64,000 nucleotides of DNA, taken from contig NZ_CP032869.1 of assembly GCF_003576455.2 (NCBI RefSeq), forward strand, positions 3,658,001 to 3,722,000. Direction: 5' to 3'. Position 1 is the stretch's first letter. Each line of letters starts with the position of its first letter. Shown here in pieces: positions 43,791-52,413 of the stretch. Origin of the DNA: Mucilaginibacter celer. Lineage in GTDB: Bacteria > Bacteroidota > Bacteroidia > Sphingobacteriales > Sphingobacteriaceae. The position numbers and the translations under genes are program-made. The notes under the pieces were generated by a model that worked only from the letters and a program-made list of their open reading frames with translations, ran no database searches and was not told the DNA's origin.

Positions 43791-45257
43791 CTACTCAATA
43801 ACTACGGTTGCAATTGAATGTGCAAGACTTTTGGTTTTGGCGGCTTTGCCTTTTATCCATAAACGGTAATCAATATCGGCATCGGTTTTATTCATTACCA
43901 CAACAGCCAGTTTACCATCGGTATTTACATAAGCCGTAGTAAGCAGGTTATTACGGCTTGATGAGCTTGCGATGCGTTTGGCACCGGGATGGATAAATTT
44001 AGAGAACTGGCCCAGGTAATAATAAGCATTGGTGTAAATCAGCTTATCGTTTTTGGTATCGTAATGGATTGGTGCCATACAAAAGTTACCTACGTGGTTG
44101 GGGCCGCCTTTTTCGTCCAGCAATACGTTCCAATCTGTCCAGGCTACGGTGCCGATGTTAAAATCGTTTATCATAGATGCGCCGTATTTTTCTCCGAAAC
44201 CCCAGTCGGTATATTTTTCGGGGTTAAAATCGGCGGCGCAGCCTTCGGTAAGCATCAGCGGTTTATCGGGGAATGTTTGGGCAACCATGCGCTCGTTTTC
44301 AAAGTTCATGCCTGCACCCTGCGCGGCTATGTCTTCGTACCAGTGATAGGCAACACCCCATACATATTTGGCCGCTTCCGGATCTTCCAATACGGTGCTT
44401 ACCCGTTGGTACATCAAATCGCGGTTATGATCCCAGATCAGCAGTTTTCTGTCTGCATAGCCTGCTTTTTTCATGGCCGGGCCTAAAAAGTTCTTGATAA
44501 AATCGCGTTCTTCTTCGGCAGTGAATACACACGATTCCCAGGTTTGCACGGCCATTTCTTCGTTTTGCACGGTGATACCCCAGATCGGGATGCCCCGCTT
44601 TTCGTAAGCATTGATAAATTTGCCGTACAGGTTGGCCCAACTTTGGTTGTATTCGGCTTTGAGTTTGCCGCCGTGCAGGGCATCATTATTGGTTTTCATC
44701 CAGGCGGGCGGGCTCCAGGGCGAGGCAAACAGCGTAAGCTTACCACCTGCCGCTGCCAATACCTCTTTAATAAAAGGCACGCGATATTTCATATCATGGC
44801 TGATATCGAATGTTTTCAAGGCCACATCGCCATCCTTTACATAAGCATAGGTGTCGCTCGAAAAATCGCAACTCTGGATATTGGTACGCCCAAGCGTGTA
44901 AGCTATTCCCTTATCCTTGTCGTAATAATCAGTAAGCACCACCTGCTGTTTGTCTTTAGGCATCTTATAAAACACCTCGGCCGAGGCATCAGTGAGTGCA
45001 CCGCCAATTCCCAGCATGGTTTGGTAAGTTTTGGATGGATCGACAAAAATGGTGACCTCGTTCTCCAAGGGCTGCGGATAAGCTTCAAACTGTAGCGTGC
45101 CGCTTTCGGTTATCTTTTTTTCGGTGTTTTTGGCAGTTACATAAAGCTTAGCCGTTTTTCCATCGACAGAAAAAGGCGCCTTCTGGGCCTGAGCCAATCC
45201 TGCCGATAACAGCAGCAGGGCCACACCCAGCGGACGGATATAAAATTCTCTTCTCAT
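43791..45257 (-). CDS. GH30 family glycoside hydrolase
   Basis: The 488-residue enzyme has a signal peptide (PLGVALLLLSAGLAQAQ) and a GH30 barrel: MLGIGGALTDASAEVFY, GRTNIQSCDFSSDTYAYV, LFASPWSPPAWMKTN, the acid/base Glu in ITVQNEEMAVQTWESC and the nucleophile Glu in LMLTEGCAAD, followed by VAWTDWNVLLDEKGGPNH. A C-terminal beta-sandwich domain (LAVVVMNKTDADIDYRLWI) completes the fold. GH30 members of this type are beta-1,6-glucanases or glucosylceramidase-like enzymes; the exact substrate cannot be fixed here. It is the third gene of a reverse operon after the HbpS-like and aldo/keto reductase genes, 23 nt after the reductase. Confidence 0.9.
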   Translation of the reverse strand: MRREFYIRPLGVALLLLSAGLAQAQKAPFSVDGKTAKLYVTAKNTEKKITESGTLQFEAYPQPLENEVTIFVDPSKTYQTMLGIGGALTDASAEVFYKMPKDKQQVVLTDYYDKDKGIAYTLGRTNIQSCDFSSDTYAYVKDGDVALKTFDISHDMKYRVPFIKEVLAAAGGKLTLFASPWSPPAWMKTNNDALHGGKLKAEYNQSWANLYGKFINAYEKRGIPIWGITVQNEEMAVQTWESCVFTAEEERDFIKNFLGPAMKKAGYADRKLLIWDHNRDLMYQRVSTVLEDPEAAKYVWGVAYHWYEDIAAQGAGMNFENERMVAQTFPDKPLMLTEGCAADFNPEKYTDWGFGEKYGASMINDFNIGTVAWTDWNVLLDEKGGPNHVGNFCMAPIHYDTKNDKLIYTNAYYYLGQFSKFIHPGAKRIASSSSRNNLLTTAYVNTDGKLAVVVMNKTDADIDYRLWIKGKAAKTKSLAHSIATVVIE

Positions 45258-45280
45258 AATTTAGGTTGATTTGATTGGTT

Positions 45281-46276
45281 TTATGCCAGTATGCTGTTAA
45301 TCAACTTCAACTCCTCCTCGCTAAATGAGGTGTTTGCCAAACAGCCTATCGAATCGGTTACCTGCTCAGGTTTACTTGCGCCTATCAATACCGAAGTGAT
45401 GCGCTTATCCTTCAAAATCCATGATAAAGCCATTTGTGCCAAATTTTGCCCACGCTGTAAAGCAAGCTCATTTAGTTTTGCAGCTTTAGCTATGTTTTGT
45501 TCGGTTATAGCATCTTCATCAATAGCACCATTACCGCGATGAGCGGCAGCCCTTGAACCTTCGGGGATACCTTTCAGGTATTTATTGGTTAACAGCCCCT
45601 GTGCCAGTGGAGAGAACGGGATGCAACCAACACCTTCATCTTCCAATACATCAAGAAGGCCACCTTCAACCCAACGGTCAAACATCGAGTATTTAGGCTG
45701 ATGGATAAGGCATGGCGTACCTAACTCTTTCAATACGGCCACGGCCCGCTCGGTTTCGGATGCGCTGTAGCTTGAAATGCCCACGTACAAAGCCTTGCCC
45801 TGGCGTACCATCAAATCAAGCGTACCCATGGTTTCTTCTATAGGTGTTTCGGGATCCGGGCGGTGGTGGTAGAAAATATCCACATAATCCAGGCCCATGC
45901 GTTTAAGGCTTTGATCTAAACTGGCAACGAGGTATTTTTTTGAGCCCCAATCGCCGTAAGGGCCATCCCACATGCCCCAACCGGCCTTGCTCGAGATGAT
46001 GAGCTCATCGCGGTAGCTTCTAAAATCATCTTTTAAAATACGCCCAAAAGTTTCTTCGGCCGAGCCCGGCGGCGGGCCATAGTTGTTAGCCAGATCAAAA
46101 TGGGTGATGCCTTTATCAAAAGCCAAACGTAAAATATTGCGGGCATTCTCCAGGCTATCAATACCGCCGAAATTGTGCCATAAGCCCAGCGATACCGCCG
46201 GTAATTTTAAACCGCTGTTACCGCAACGGCGGTATTCCATATCCTGGTAACGGGTTGGATTGGGTAGATAGGTCAT
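45281..46276 (-). CDS. Aldo/keto reductase, L-glyceraldehyde-3-phosphate reductase type
   Basis: The 331-residue enzyme is a (beta/alpha)8 AKR: ISLG-like AVSLGLWHNFGG, FDLANNYGPPPGSAEE with the catalytic Asp and Tyr, the Lys in ISSKAGWGMWDGPYGDWG, a His in DIFYHHRPDPETPIEE, and IGASKPEQV for NADPH binding. The motif GPPPGSAEETFGRIL and the length are those of the YghZ/MgrA subgroup, which reduces short aldehydes. It lies in the same operon as an HbpS-like protein (40-nt gap) and GH30. A role in aldehyde detoxification is possible; no experiment is implied. Confidence 0.9.
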   Translation of the reverse strand: MTYLPNPTRYQDMEYRRCGNSGLKLPAVSLGLWHNFGGIDSLENARNILRLAFDKGITHFDLANNYGPPPGSAEETFGRILKDDFRSYRDELIISSKAGWGMWDGPYGDWGSKKYLVASLDQSLKRMGLDYVDIFYHHRPDPETPIEETMGTLDLMVRQGKALYVGISSYSASETERAVAVLKELGTPCLIHQPKYSMFDRWVEGGLLDVLEDEGVGCIPFSPLAQGLLTNKYLKGIPEGSRAAAHRGNGAIDEDAITEQNIAKAAKLNELALQRGQNLAQMALSWILKDKRITSVLIGASKPEQVTDSIGCLANTSFSEEELKLINSILA

Positions 46277-46316
46277 AATATTTATATATGAGTTTATTAA
46301 TTTTCTGTTATGTTAA

Positions 46317-46793
46317 TTAAAGGCCGAATGCCTTAACCATAATTTCCAGATCGGTTACTCCCCTAAAACCGCTGAAACCCACCGAAAGTTTTGTACCATC
46401 GGCAAGCGTTAAAGGCTGGCCTCCTTCCCATCCAATCAGGCCGGGGGCTTCAATGCCATTGCCGTTTTCTTCCACTTCGCGGTTAAATACCATACGCTCA
46501 TATTCGCCGGTTTTTACGACGGTTAGCCATACCTGGCTGGCCTTTGTCCAGGCCACCCTGTACGATTGGCGCAGACGGGGTTGATTGGAGCCAAACATTT
46601 TGCCGTAAACCGTTCCGTCATCAGCTATAATGCATGCGGCCAGGTTTCCGTTCGAGATTACCCGGTCGTTTTCATCCTGCATATAAACGGGTATCAGTTT
46701 TTCAATTTCGGCAAAGGCGTTGTTAACAATAGCATCGAGCACGTCGTTTCTCATTTTTTTCGGAAGGTTTATAACGACGTAAAATTGAGACAT
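46317..46793 (-). CDS. HbpS/GlcG-like small protein
   Basis: The 158-residue form starting at ATG 46793 (MSQFYVVINLPKK) fits the GlcG/HbpS fold: helical N-terminus (VLDAIVNNAFAEIEKLIPVY), NLAACIIADDGTVYGKMFGS, the conserved SYRVAWTKASQVWLT region and the C-terminal GTKLSVGFSGFRGVTDLEIM. An alternative ATG is at 46811, and a GTG at 46844 is less likely because it would run into the divergent Crp promoter. Some HbpS proteins bind haem or cobalamin, others have no known ligand. It heads the operon with an aldo/keto reductase and GH30 and is divergent from a Crp/Fnr regulator 95 nt away, which may control it. Confidence 0.75.
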   Translation of the reverse strand: MSQFYVVINLPKKMRNDVLDAIVNNAFAEIEKLIPVYMQDENDRVISNGNLAACIIADDGTVYGKMFGSNQPRLRQSYRVAWTKASQVWLTVVKTGEYERMVFNREVEENGNGIEAPGLIGWEGGQPLTLADGTKLSVGFSGFRGVTDLEIMVKAFGL

Positions 46794-46851
46794 CCGCCGC
46801 GATAAATCCATTGAACTGGGACAAGAAATGAAATTATTTACCACCCGGCAC

Positions 46852-46884
46852 TTGCAGGTATACTTACCATCGGGCTTATATTTG
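46852..46884 (+). promoter_or_regulatory. Crp/Fnr gene promoter, near-leaderless
   Basis: TTG (46852-46854) and TATATTTG (46877-46884) fit the Bacteroidota promoter consensus with 22-nt spacing. Only four bases separate the TTTG from the ATG at 46889, so the transcript would begin at or just before the start codon. The BlaI gene shows the same spacing. Confidence 0.5.
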
Positions 46885-46888
46885 AGCC

Positions 46889-47467
46889 ATGTTTCAAAAC
46901 ATCAATAATTATGCAGCACGGTCTGTTAACTTAACAGAGGCAGAAACAGCGCTGTTTAATGAGATTCTCGAATATCGTAAAGTGCCCAAAAAAACACGAC
47001 TGCTTGCAGCGGGTGATATCTGCAATTTTGAGGCTTATGTAAATAAAGGCTGCATCCGCGAATACATTATTGATGAAAACGGTGCCGAGGTAACCCTGCA
47101 ATTTGCCGTTGAAGACTGGTGGGTAAGCGATCTGGCCAGCTTTCAGGATCAAAGCCCCGCCTACATGAATATCGAAACATTAGAAGATTGCGAATTGCTT
47201 ATCCTCAACCGCGAAAGCAAAGAGCGCCTGCTTGCCGAAGTGCCCAAACTTGAGCGTATGTTCAGGCTTATGCTGCAAAGGCATCTTACGGTGGTGCAAA
47301 AGCGTTTGTTTAAAACCATAGCCACTACAGCTATGGAAAAATACCAGGAGTTTATTAACCGGTATCCCGGCATACCGCAAAGGGTGCCGCAGCATTATAT
47401 TGCTTCTTATTTGGGGATCTCGCCGGAGTTTTTGAGTAAGTTGAGGGCGAGGGGGATGAAGAAGTAA
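46889..47467 (+). CDS. Crp/Fnr family transcriptional regulator
   Basis: The 192-residue protein has a cyclic-nucleotide-binding-type jelly roll (VPKKTRLLAAGDICNFEAYV, YVNKGCIREYIIDENGAEVT, FAVEDWWVSDLASFQDQSPA, NIETLEDCELLILNRES) and a C-terminal helix-turn-helix (FINRYPGIPQRVPQHYIASY, LGISPEFLSKLRARG). The exact cAMP-binding residues are not conserved, as in most Bacteroidota members, so the ligand is unknown. It is divergent from the HbpS-like/aldo-keto reductase/GH30 operon and converges on the FG-GAP-like protein gene with an 8-nt gap. Such divergent placement often reflects control of the neighbour. Confidence 0.9.
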   Translation: MFQNINNYAARSVNLTEAETALFNEILEYRKVPKKTRLLAAGDICNFEAYVNKGCIREYIIDENGAEVTLQFAVEDWWVSDLASFQDQSPAYMNIETLEDCELLILNRESKERLLAEVPKLERMFRLMLQRHLTVVQKRLFKTIATTAMEKYQEFINRYPGIPQRVPQHYIASYLGISPEFLSKLRARGMKK

Positions 47468-47475
47468 GCGATATG

Positions 47476-48117
47476 CTACAGGAATTTTCTGTAGTTAGTT
47501 TTCCAGTACTGCTTAATGAAGCCCCACTTATAACTCTTATATTTATCAATTTTATCAATGGGGTATTCCCGGATAAGTTTCTCTTTAGTTCTATTTATCT
47601 TAAAAATAAATATGCCCATCTTCTCATCACCATTGCATCCAAGCCCCGAAATGAAGCCGATTGGAATTGCCTGAAAGTTGACTATTTTGAACAAATAACT
47701 ATTCCAATTTAAATCACCACATCCCGCCCTTTCATATGAATAATATAAGTTGTTACTTCCCAATCCCGCCGCGTAAGCGAAATTCCTAAAATTGTTAACC
47801 TCTATAAAATTATGCCTATGTTTATTGTACAAGTAAAGGTTGTTGTCGTTGGGTGTGTTTGAAACATATTGTATAAGAATATCCTTATAGCCATCTTTAT
47901 TGAAATCAATAAATTTCATTTCCCAAATACCGAATTCATGTAAGCGGCTTACTATTCTCCGTTTTGCTTTTACCTCTACCACGGTATCACTGTTACTATA
48001 ACTGATACTATAAAGCACACCGTCAACCCAGGCACTTGCAGTTTTAAAGGTATTATGTTGGGCAAATAACAAATTGGTATAAATAAATAAGATAGTGGTG
48101 ATAAGAAAGGTTTTCAT
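47476..48117 (-). CDS. Secreted protein with one FG-GAP-like calcium motif, unknown function
   Basis: The 213-residue protein has a clear signal peptide (MKTFLITTILFIYTNLLFAQ) and a calcium-type motif DFNKDGYKDILIQYV, typical of FG-GAP/VCBS blades. Other parts (WVDGVLYSISYSNSDTVVEV; NNLYLYNKHRHNFIEVNNF; RAGCGDLNWNSYLFKIVNF) are beta-rich without a known family. Many small Sphingobacteriales proteins look like this and bind unknown targets. The base composition is more AT-rich than its neighbours, which could reflect later acquisition. It is monocistronic. Confidence 0.7.
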   Translation of the reverse strand: MKTFLITTILFIYTNLLFAQHNTFKTASAWVDGVLYSISYSNSDTVVEVKAKRRIVSRLHEFGIWEMKFIDFNKDGYKDILIQYVSNTPNDNNLYLYNKHRHNFIEVNNFRNFAYAAGLGSNNLYYSYERAGCGDLNWNSYLFKIVNFQAIPIGFISGLGCNGDEKMGIFIFKINRTKEKLIREYPIDKIDKYKSYKWGFIKQYWKTNYRKFL

Positions 48118-48199
48118 TGATATGGATTACACAACCAATATAAAGTAAAAATGGCGCATCACAATATACGATGGACCATTTTTACCGGAAGCGAATTAA

Positions 48200-49069
48200 T
48201 CAATTACGATGAATATGCAGTCCATTAAACTGCTTTTTACCATTCTCGTACGAAGAATTGCCCTGCGCAAAGCGTTTGTATTTTGCTGCGTATCTTTTAA
48301 ACACGCTATCTGACTGTTTAACACCATTAACAATCAGTTCTTCACTGTTAAATGACATATCGTGTAGCGCTTCCTCGTTTGCGATAATGCCATCTTTCAC
48401 TAAATCGCCGGTCATCTGTTTTAATAATCGTTGATCTTCGGCGGCCCGTTCCTGATCTTTTTTAGCCTGTATTTGATCTAAGCGGGCCTGTTCCTGGTCG
48501 CGTTTAGCCTGCACCTGATCACGACCGGCCTGTTCCTGATCGCGTTTGGCTTGCTCCTGGTCGCGGACAGCTTGTTCCTGGTCGCGTTTGGCTTGCTGCT
48601 GATCGCGGGCAGCTTGTTCCTGTTCCGTTTTGGCATGTTCCTGATCTAAACGGGCCTGCTCCTGGTCGCGTTTGGCTTGCAGCTGATCCCGACTGGCCTG
48701 TTCCTGATCCCGTTTAGCCTGTTGCTGATCGCGCATGGCCTGCTCCTGGTCTTTTTTTGCCTGGATCCTGTCTTTTTTTATTTGCTCGCGGATGGCGGCA
48801 ATCTCTTTGCTGTATTCGCCCCATCTTGCCAGCGGAATCGTTTCGCCATCAATGGCCAGTGAGGTCATTTTGTCTTTCAGCAATTCAATCTGGTAGGTTT
48901 TACCGTTCCAATGGGTTTGGATTTGCTCGCGGCCGTTGCTGCTGAAGTTAGCATAATTGTTATACGGGTCGTAAGCAGTTTTTTTTGTGGGCTTTTGTGC
49001 GTTAGCTACTGCTGCAAACGCTAAGGAAACCATCAGCAGCGTGCTGATTTTGAAATAATTTGTTTTCAT
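48200..49069 (-). CDS. Secreted heptad-repeat protein (DQEQAKR repeats)
   Basis: The 289-residue protein has a signal peptide ([18 protein letters not shown]), a short globular part with [20 protein letters not shown], and a region of about 17 near-perfect heptads (unit DQEQAKR) from about residue 100 to 215, followed by a C-terminal domain ([38 protein letters not shown]). Such charged heptads lack hydrophobic a/d positions and could form a single stable helix rather than a coiled coil. The same heptads end the adjacent M56 protein. Function is unknown; it is probably periplasmic and partner to that receptor. Confidence 0.75.
   Translation of the reverse strand: MKTNYFKISTLLMVSLAFAAVANAQKPTKKTAYDPYNNYANFSSNGREQIQTHWNGKTYQIELLKDKMTSLAIDGETIPLARWGEYSKEIAAIREQIKKDRIQAKKDQEQAMRDQQQAKRDQEQASRDQLQAKRDQEQARLDQEHAKTEQEQAARDQQQAKRDQEQAVRDQEQAKRDQEQAGRDQVQAKRDQEQARLDQIQAKKDQERAAEDQRLLKQMTGDLVKDGIIANEEALHDMSFNSEELIVNGVKQSDSVFKRYAAKYKRFAQGNSSYENGKKQFNGLHIHRN
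48436..48760 (-). repeat. 21-bp coding tandem repeat (DQEQAKR heptads)
   Basis: Each heptad is encoded by 21 bp with the recurring reverse-strand text GATCAGGAACAGGC-type and minor variation (QE/QQ/QL/QV, R/K/L, A/S/G). About 15-17 units are present. The antisense strand is also open because of this regularity. Confidence 0.85.
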
Positions 49070-49230
49070 TTTTTGTTGATTTAAAGGTTAGAAATCGGGC
49101 AATAGCTTTCCCCTCCGCCATACAGGCGGTTTTAAAATTGATAATTAAGATTTTAAGATTTAGCCATACTCCGGCCTCTAAAACAGGGTGCACTCCTGCC
49201 TCATCAACCGGTAGAAAAGAATTTGATTAC

Positions 49231-50847
49231 TTACTCCTGAACGTTTGTTTTGCTTTTAATAGGTTCTGTTTGAGGTTTATTAACATGAGCCTGATCACGT
49301 TTGGCCTGTTCCTGGTCACGCCGGGCCTGCTCCTGATCGCGCATGGCCTGTATCTGATCCAGTTTAGCCTGCGCCTGATCACGCATGGCTTGTTCCTGAT
49401 CCCGTTTGGCTTGCTCCTGGTCGCGACGGGCCTGTTCCTGGTCAAGCTTTGCATGCTCCATATCAATGCGGGCCTGATCCTGGTCGCGTTTAGCTTGCAA
49501 TTGCTCGTTATTAAACTTGATTTTATCGGCCGATATTTGCGCGCTTTCACGCTCGGCCTGCTGCTTTGCAGCCAATGCGTCCTGCTCAGGCCGCTCCTCC
49601 GTAGCAGAAACCGGTTGTGCATTAACCATAGTTTGCTCATCACTTACCGGGGTAGGTTGTGATAATGGGATAACTTGTTTCTGTTTTAAGAGCTTTGGTT
49701 TATCTGCCGGTTTACTTGTAACTGCAGGTTTTGTGCTTGCTGATTTGGTTATAAGATACTGCTGTTTATGCAGATACTTGTTGCTATTTTCGTGCTTGCT
49801 AACTTCCCTGATCTGCGCGATAGCCGCCGTGGCAATAATGGCCGAGAGGATCATGAGGCCGCTTATCAGGAATGCCTTTTCGCCGGTAGTTATGGTTTTA
49901 TTTTTATGCCCCAGTATGCGGCTTACCCTTTGCAGCAACTGGTTCTTTTTACCCGGGAAAGCTACCGCGTAATTGTTTCCGTAAAGCGAATGCTCTTTAA
50001 AACTGATGAGTGCCTGTATAAATTCCCGTTTATTTTTTGTTTGGGCGAGGGCAATATCGTCACAGCAGTTTTCGCGCTCATCACGAAGTAAAGCCGAAAT
50101 CCATAGCAAACCCGGATTAAAGAAAAACACGGTTTCGGCAATGGTTTGCAAAATATTAACCAGATAGTCATGCCTGCGGATATGGGCCAGTTCATGCAGC
50201 AACACGGCCTCTACCTGTTCGGGCGGTAATCCGGCCAGTAAGCCCACCGGGATCAGGATGAGCGGTTTCAGGTGACCGATAACCATAGGCATTTTTACAT
50301 AGCCCGATTCAAGCAATTGCACAGCCTGCTTCAACTGCAGTTTTTGGCAAAGCTGCTCAACCCTGTTTTTCCAATAGTCTGAAGGTTCGGATACCTGCCT
50401 GTACCTGGCCAGGCGGATAAATACCAGGCCACGCATCATCCGCACCCATCTAAACAGGAAAAACACAAACCATAACAGCACAACCATAGGTGCATTGGCT
50501 GTAAAATAGTTAATGCAGGCATAAGCAAAAGCCCTTACACCATCGCCATTAAGGCTCAATAAGGCTGTTGCTGTACCCCCTATCGCCCTGCCCAACTGCA
50601 TCATGTTTTGCTGAGGGTGTTTATTCAATTCCCAAACAAACGTAAACAGGCAGGCTCCCACAAACAGTAAAAACTGCGCAAGTATCAGGTTATGCCTCAG
50701 TACCGAACCGGCCTTTTTGGTAAATAACATCACCAGCGCACTCATAACAGCCAGCACCAAACCCTGCCATAGCGAATGGATCAGCATCCAGCTAAAAGCT
50801 TGTATGAGGTTTTGGGTGATGGTGTTGATGTTAAGGAGCAGGTGCAT
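49231..50847 (-). CDS. BlaR1-like M56 family membrane metallopeptidase with heptad-repeat tail
   Basis: The 538-residue protein has four membrane spans before or around the protease domain ([53 protein letters not shown]; a last span at [17 protein letters not shown]). The M56 motif [11 protein letters not shown] (about 220-230) and downstream DERENCCDD give the zinc site. Unlike the classical BlaR1, no penicillin-binding sensor domain follows; instead a linker rich in Lys/Pro and about 11 DQEQAKR heptads (about residues 445-527) face the periplasm. It is 13 nt after the BlaI gene, so the two form a sensor/repressor pair. The ligand is unknown; beta-lactams are unlikely. Confidence 0.9.
   Translation of the reverse strand: MHLLLNINTITQNLIQAFSWMLIHSLWQGLVLAVMSALVMLFTKKAGSVLRHNLILAQFLLFVGACLFTFVWELNKHPQQNMMQLGRAIGGTATALLSLNGDGVRAFAYACINYFTANAPMVVLLWFVFFLFRWVRMMRGLVFIRLARYRQVSEPSDYWKNRVEQLCQKLQLKQAVQLLESGYVKMPMVIGHLKPLILIPVGLLAGLPPEQVEAVLLHELAHIRRHDYLVNILQTIAETVFFFNPGLLWISALLRDERENCCDDIALAQTKNKREFIQALISFKEHSLYGNNYAVAFPGKKNQLLQRVSRILGHKNKTITTGEKAFLISGLMILSAIIATAAIAQIREVSKHENSNKYLHKQQYLITKSASTKPAVTSKPADKPKLLKQKQVIPLSQPTPVSDEQTMVNAQPVSATEERPEQDALAAKQQAERESAQISADKIKFNNEQLQAKRDQDQARIDMEHAKLDQEQARRDQEQAKRDQEQAMRDQAQAKLDQIQAMRDQEQARRDQEQAKRDQAHVNKPQTEPIKSKTNVQE
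49265..49515 (-). repeat. Heptad-repeat tract in M56 protein tail
   Basis: About eleven 21-bp units encode [35 protein letters not shown] and similar heptads. The unit matches the repeat of the secreted protein encoded just downstream at 48436-48760. Confidence 0.85.
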
Positions 50848-50860
50848 ATCGGTAAATATT

Positions 50861-51265
50861 TTACTGTTTATCGTCCATGTTGTTAAGCAGCTCTTTTATT
50901 TTTTTGAGTTCTTCGGCCGATGTTTTATCATTACCCAGCAGGGCCACCATCAAATCGCTCGGCGAACCGTTATACATCGAATCAACAAAGCGGCCAAGCA
51001 GGTTTCCTTTTACCTTGCTTTCCTCAACTGCGGCGCTGTAAACGTGCTTCATATTGGTTTCATCGCGCTCCAGCATCCCCTTCTCCTTCATTACCTGCAT
51101 CAGCTTCAGGGTGCTGGTATAAATTACGGCCTCCTTTTGCTCGTTAAGCTTATCATGCACAAACCTCACTGTGGATGGGCCATACTGCCACAGCACCTGC
51201 AAAACATCCATTTCGGTTTTGGTGGGTGCCGGATCGGCAGCAATATCCTTTTTAAACAAACTCAT
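50861..51265 (-). CDS. BlaI/MecI family transcriptional repressor
   Basis: The 134-residue protein has the BlaI winged helix: [60 protein letters not shown], and a C-terminal dimerisation part ([20 protein letters not shown]). It is expected to be cleaved or released when the M56 protein encoded 13 nt downstream is activated. Its own promoter overlaps the palindrome AACGTACGTT (51287-51296), a possible operator. In Bacteroidota such pairs often control cell-envelope or stress genes rather than beta-lactamase. Confidence 0.92.
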   Translation of the reverse strand: MSLFKKDIAADPAPTKTEMDVLQVLWQYGPSTVRFVHDKLNEQKEAVIYTSTLKLMQVMKEKGMLERDETNMKHVYSAAVEESKVKGNLLGRFVDSMYNGSPSDLMVALLGNDKTSAEELKKIKELLNNMDDKQ

Positions 51266-51269
51266 AAAC

Positions 51270-51300
51270 CAAAGGTATGTATTAAAAACGTACGTTGCAA
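51270..51300 (-). promoter_or_regulatory. BlaI promoter with palindrome in spacer
   Basis: On the reverse strand TTG (51300-51298) and TACCTTTG (51277-51270) match the TTG/TAnnTTTG consensus with 20-nt spacing, and only four bases separate TTTG from the start codon at 51265. The palindrome AACGTACGTT lies between the two elements, where a repressor would block the polymerase. Confidence 0.5.
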
Positions 51301-51437
51301 TAGGTAAGAATAATTTATGGTGAGATTTTTAAATAAAATAACACAAAATACTTTAAATCAGATAGATAATTTATAAATCCAACATATAAGCCGGCAAGGC
51401 ACATAGTTTACTCACCCGGTCTACGCTTCGCTGGACC

Positions 51438-51513
51438 ACCCTCTGCGGCAAGCCGCAAAGAGGGTAAAAAAATCAAACAAAAAAAATCCCCTCTTTACAT
51501 TTACGTAGAGGGG
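51438..51513. terminator. Two hairpins in the BlaI-PAP2 intergene
   Basis: ACCCTCTGCGGC pairs with GCCGCAAAGAGGGT (51438-51465), and CCCCTCT pairs with AGAGGGG around a 12-nt TTACATTTACGT loop (51488-51513). The second is a likely terminator of the PAP2 gene, which ends at 51547 on the reverse strand; A-rich sequence on the forward strand becomes its U-tract. Confidence 0.6.
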
Positions 51514-51546
51514 GGTTACAAGCGATCTCGTGGTGAGTAACGCCGC

Positions 51547-52413
51547 TTAAAAACTTTTGGCAAAGGTTAGCCCAAACCTTCCATCCTGGTAAGTGGGCAG
51601 CAAGAATGAACTGTTATTCTTTTTTTCATTACCGCCACGGAATACGCTGTTACGGATAAGCGGATACAAATAATAAGCCGCCTTGGTAGACAGGATGCCG
51701 AAACCGGCTCCCGCTATAATATCGCTAAACCAATGTTTGTTATTGTATACCCTTAAAATGGCTGTAGTGGTTGCAAAAGCATAGCCAACACCGCCGTATA
51801 TAGGCGAACGTTCGCCATATTCCTGGGCCATAAACTCGGCAGATACAAAGGCATTGCCGGTGTGACCAGACGGAAATGATAAATTATTGGAACCATCGGG
51901 CCGCATGCGGTGGGTAACACGTTTTAAACCAAAGGTGGTACCGGCAAATATGGCCTCAGAAAGTACCAGCAACATGGTACGATCAATAAAAGTATTTTTA
52001 CCATGGATACCTAATGCGTTTAAACCGTAAACGGATATTATCGGCGCATACTGCAGATAGTTATCAACATTGGTATGAAAGCCCGGATGATCCTTATTAA
52101 GATCATCGCGAACGCTATAATCCAAATTGCGTACAACCTTCACTTTTAATGATAGTAAACCATACGCAACAAAAGCCGCAGGCGGTATGTATGAAGGAAT
52201 TTTACTTTGAAGGTGTTTAACCGTATCGGGCAACGTAAGGATATTACGGGCCGAATCTTTTTGCAAGGAATCCCTTTTTATGGCATCCTTTTGTAATGTA
52301 TCCTTAACCTGGGCATAAGAAGGCAGCGCAAACGAAGCTGCCAATAGCATCGAAATAAAATAAAACCTGAACTTTTGCAAAGAATCCCCCTTATTAAGCG
52401 CTGAAAAACACAA
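51547..52413 (-). CDS. PAP2 superfamily phosphatase, secreted or membrane-linked
   Basis: The 288-residue protein has an N-terminal hydrophobic segment (FRFYFISMLLAASFALPSYA) and the three PAP2 motifs: KRVTHRMRPDG (motif 1), SFPSGHTGNAF (motif 2) and VYNNKHWFSDIIAGAG (motif 3, catalytic His-Asp). The two N-terminal thirds hold a Lys/Asp-rich spacer (QKDAIKRDSLQKDSARN). PAP2 enzymes dephosphorylate lipids such as undecaprenyl or phosphatidate phosphates. Only part of the usual six-span core is evident, so it may be a secreted acid-phosphatase-like form. A single-gene transcript is expected. Confidence 0.9.
   Translation of the reverse strand: MCFSALNKGDSLQKFRFYFISMLLAASFALPSYAQVKDTLQKDAIKRDSLQKDSARNILTLPDTVKHLQSKIPSYIPPAAFVAYGLLSLKVKVVRNLDYSVRDDLNKDHPGFHTNVDNYLQYAPIISVYGLNALGIHGKNTFIDRTMLLVLSEAIFAGTTFGLKRVTHRMRPDGSNNLSFPSGHTGNAFVSAEFMAQEYGERSPIYGGVGYAFATTTAILRVYNNKHWFSDIIAGAGFGILSTKAAYYLYPLIRNSVFRGGNEKKNNSSFLLPTYQDGRFGLTFAKSF

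Noticed and set aside
49060..49662. 200-codon forward frame across the heptad-repeat DNA
   Set aside because: It arises because 21-bp repeats keep all frames open. The hydrophobic Leu/Phe-rich product is a by-product of GATCAGGAACAGGC-type repeats.
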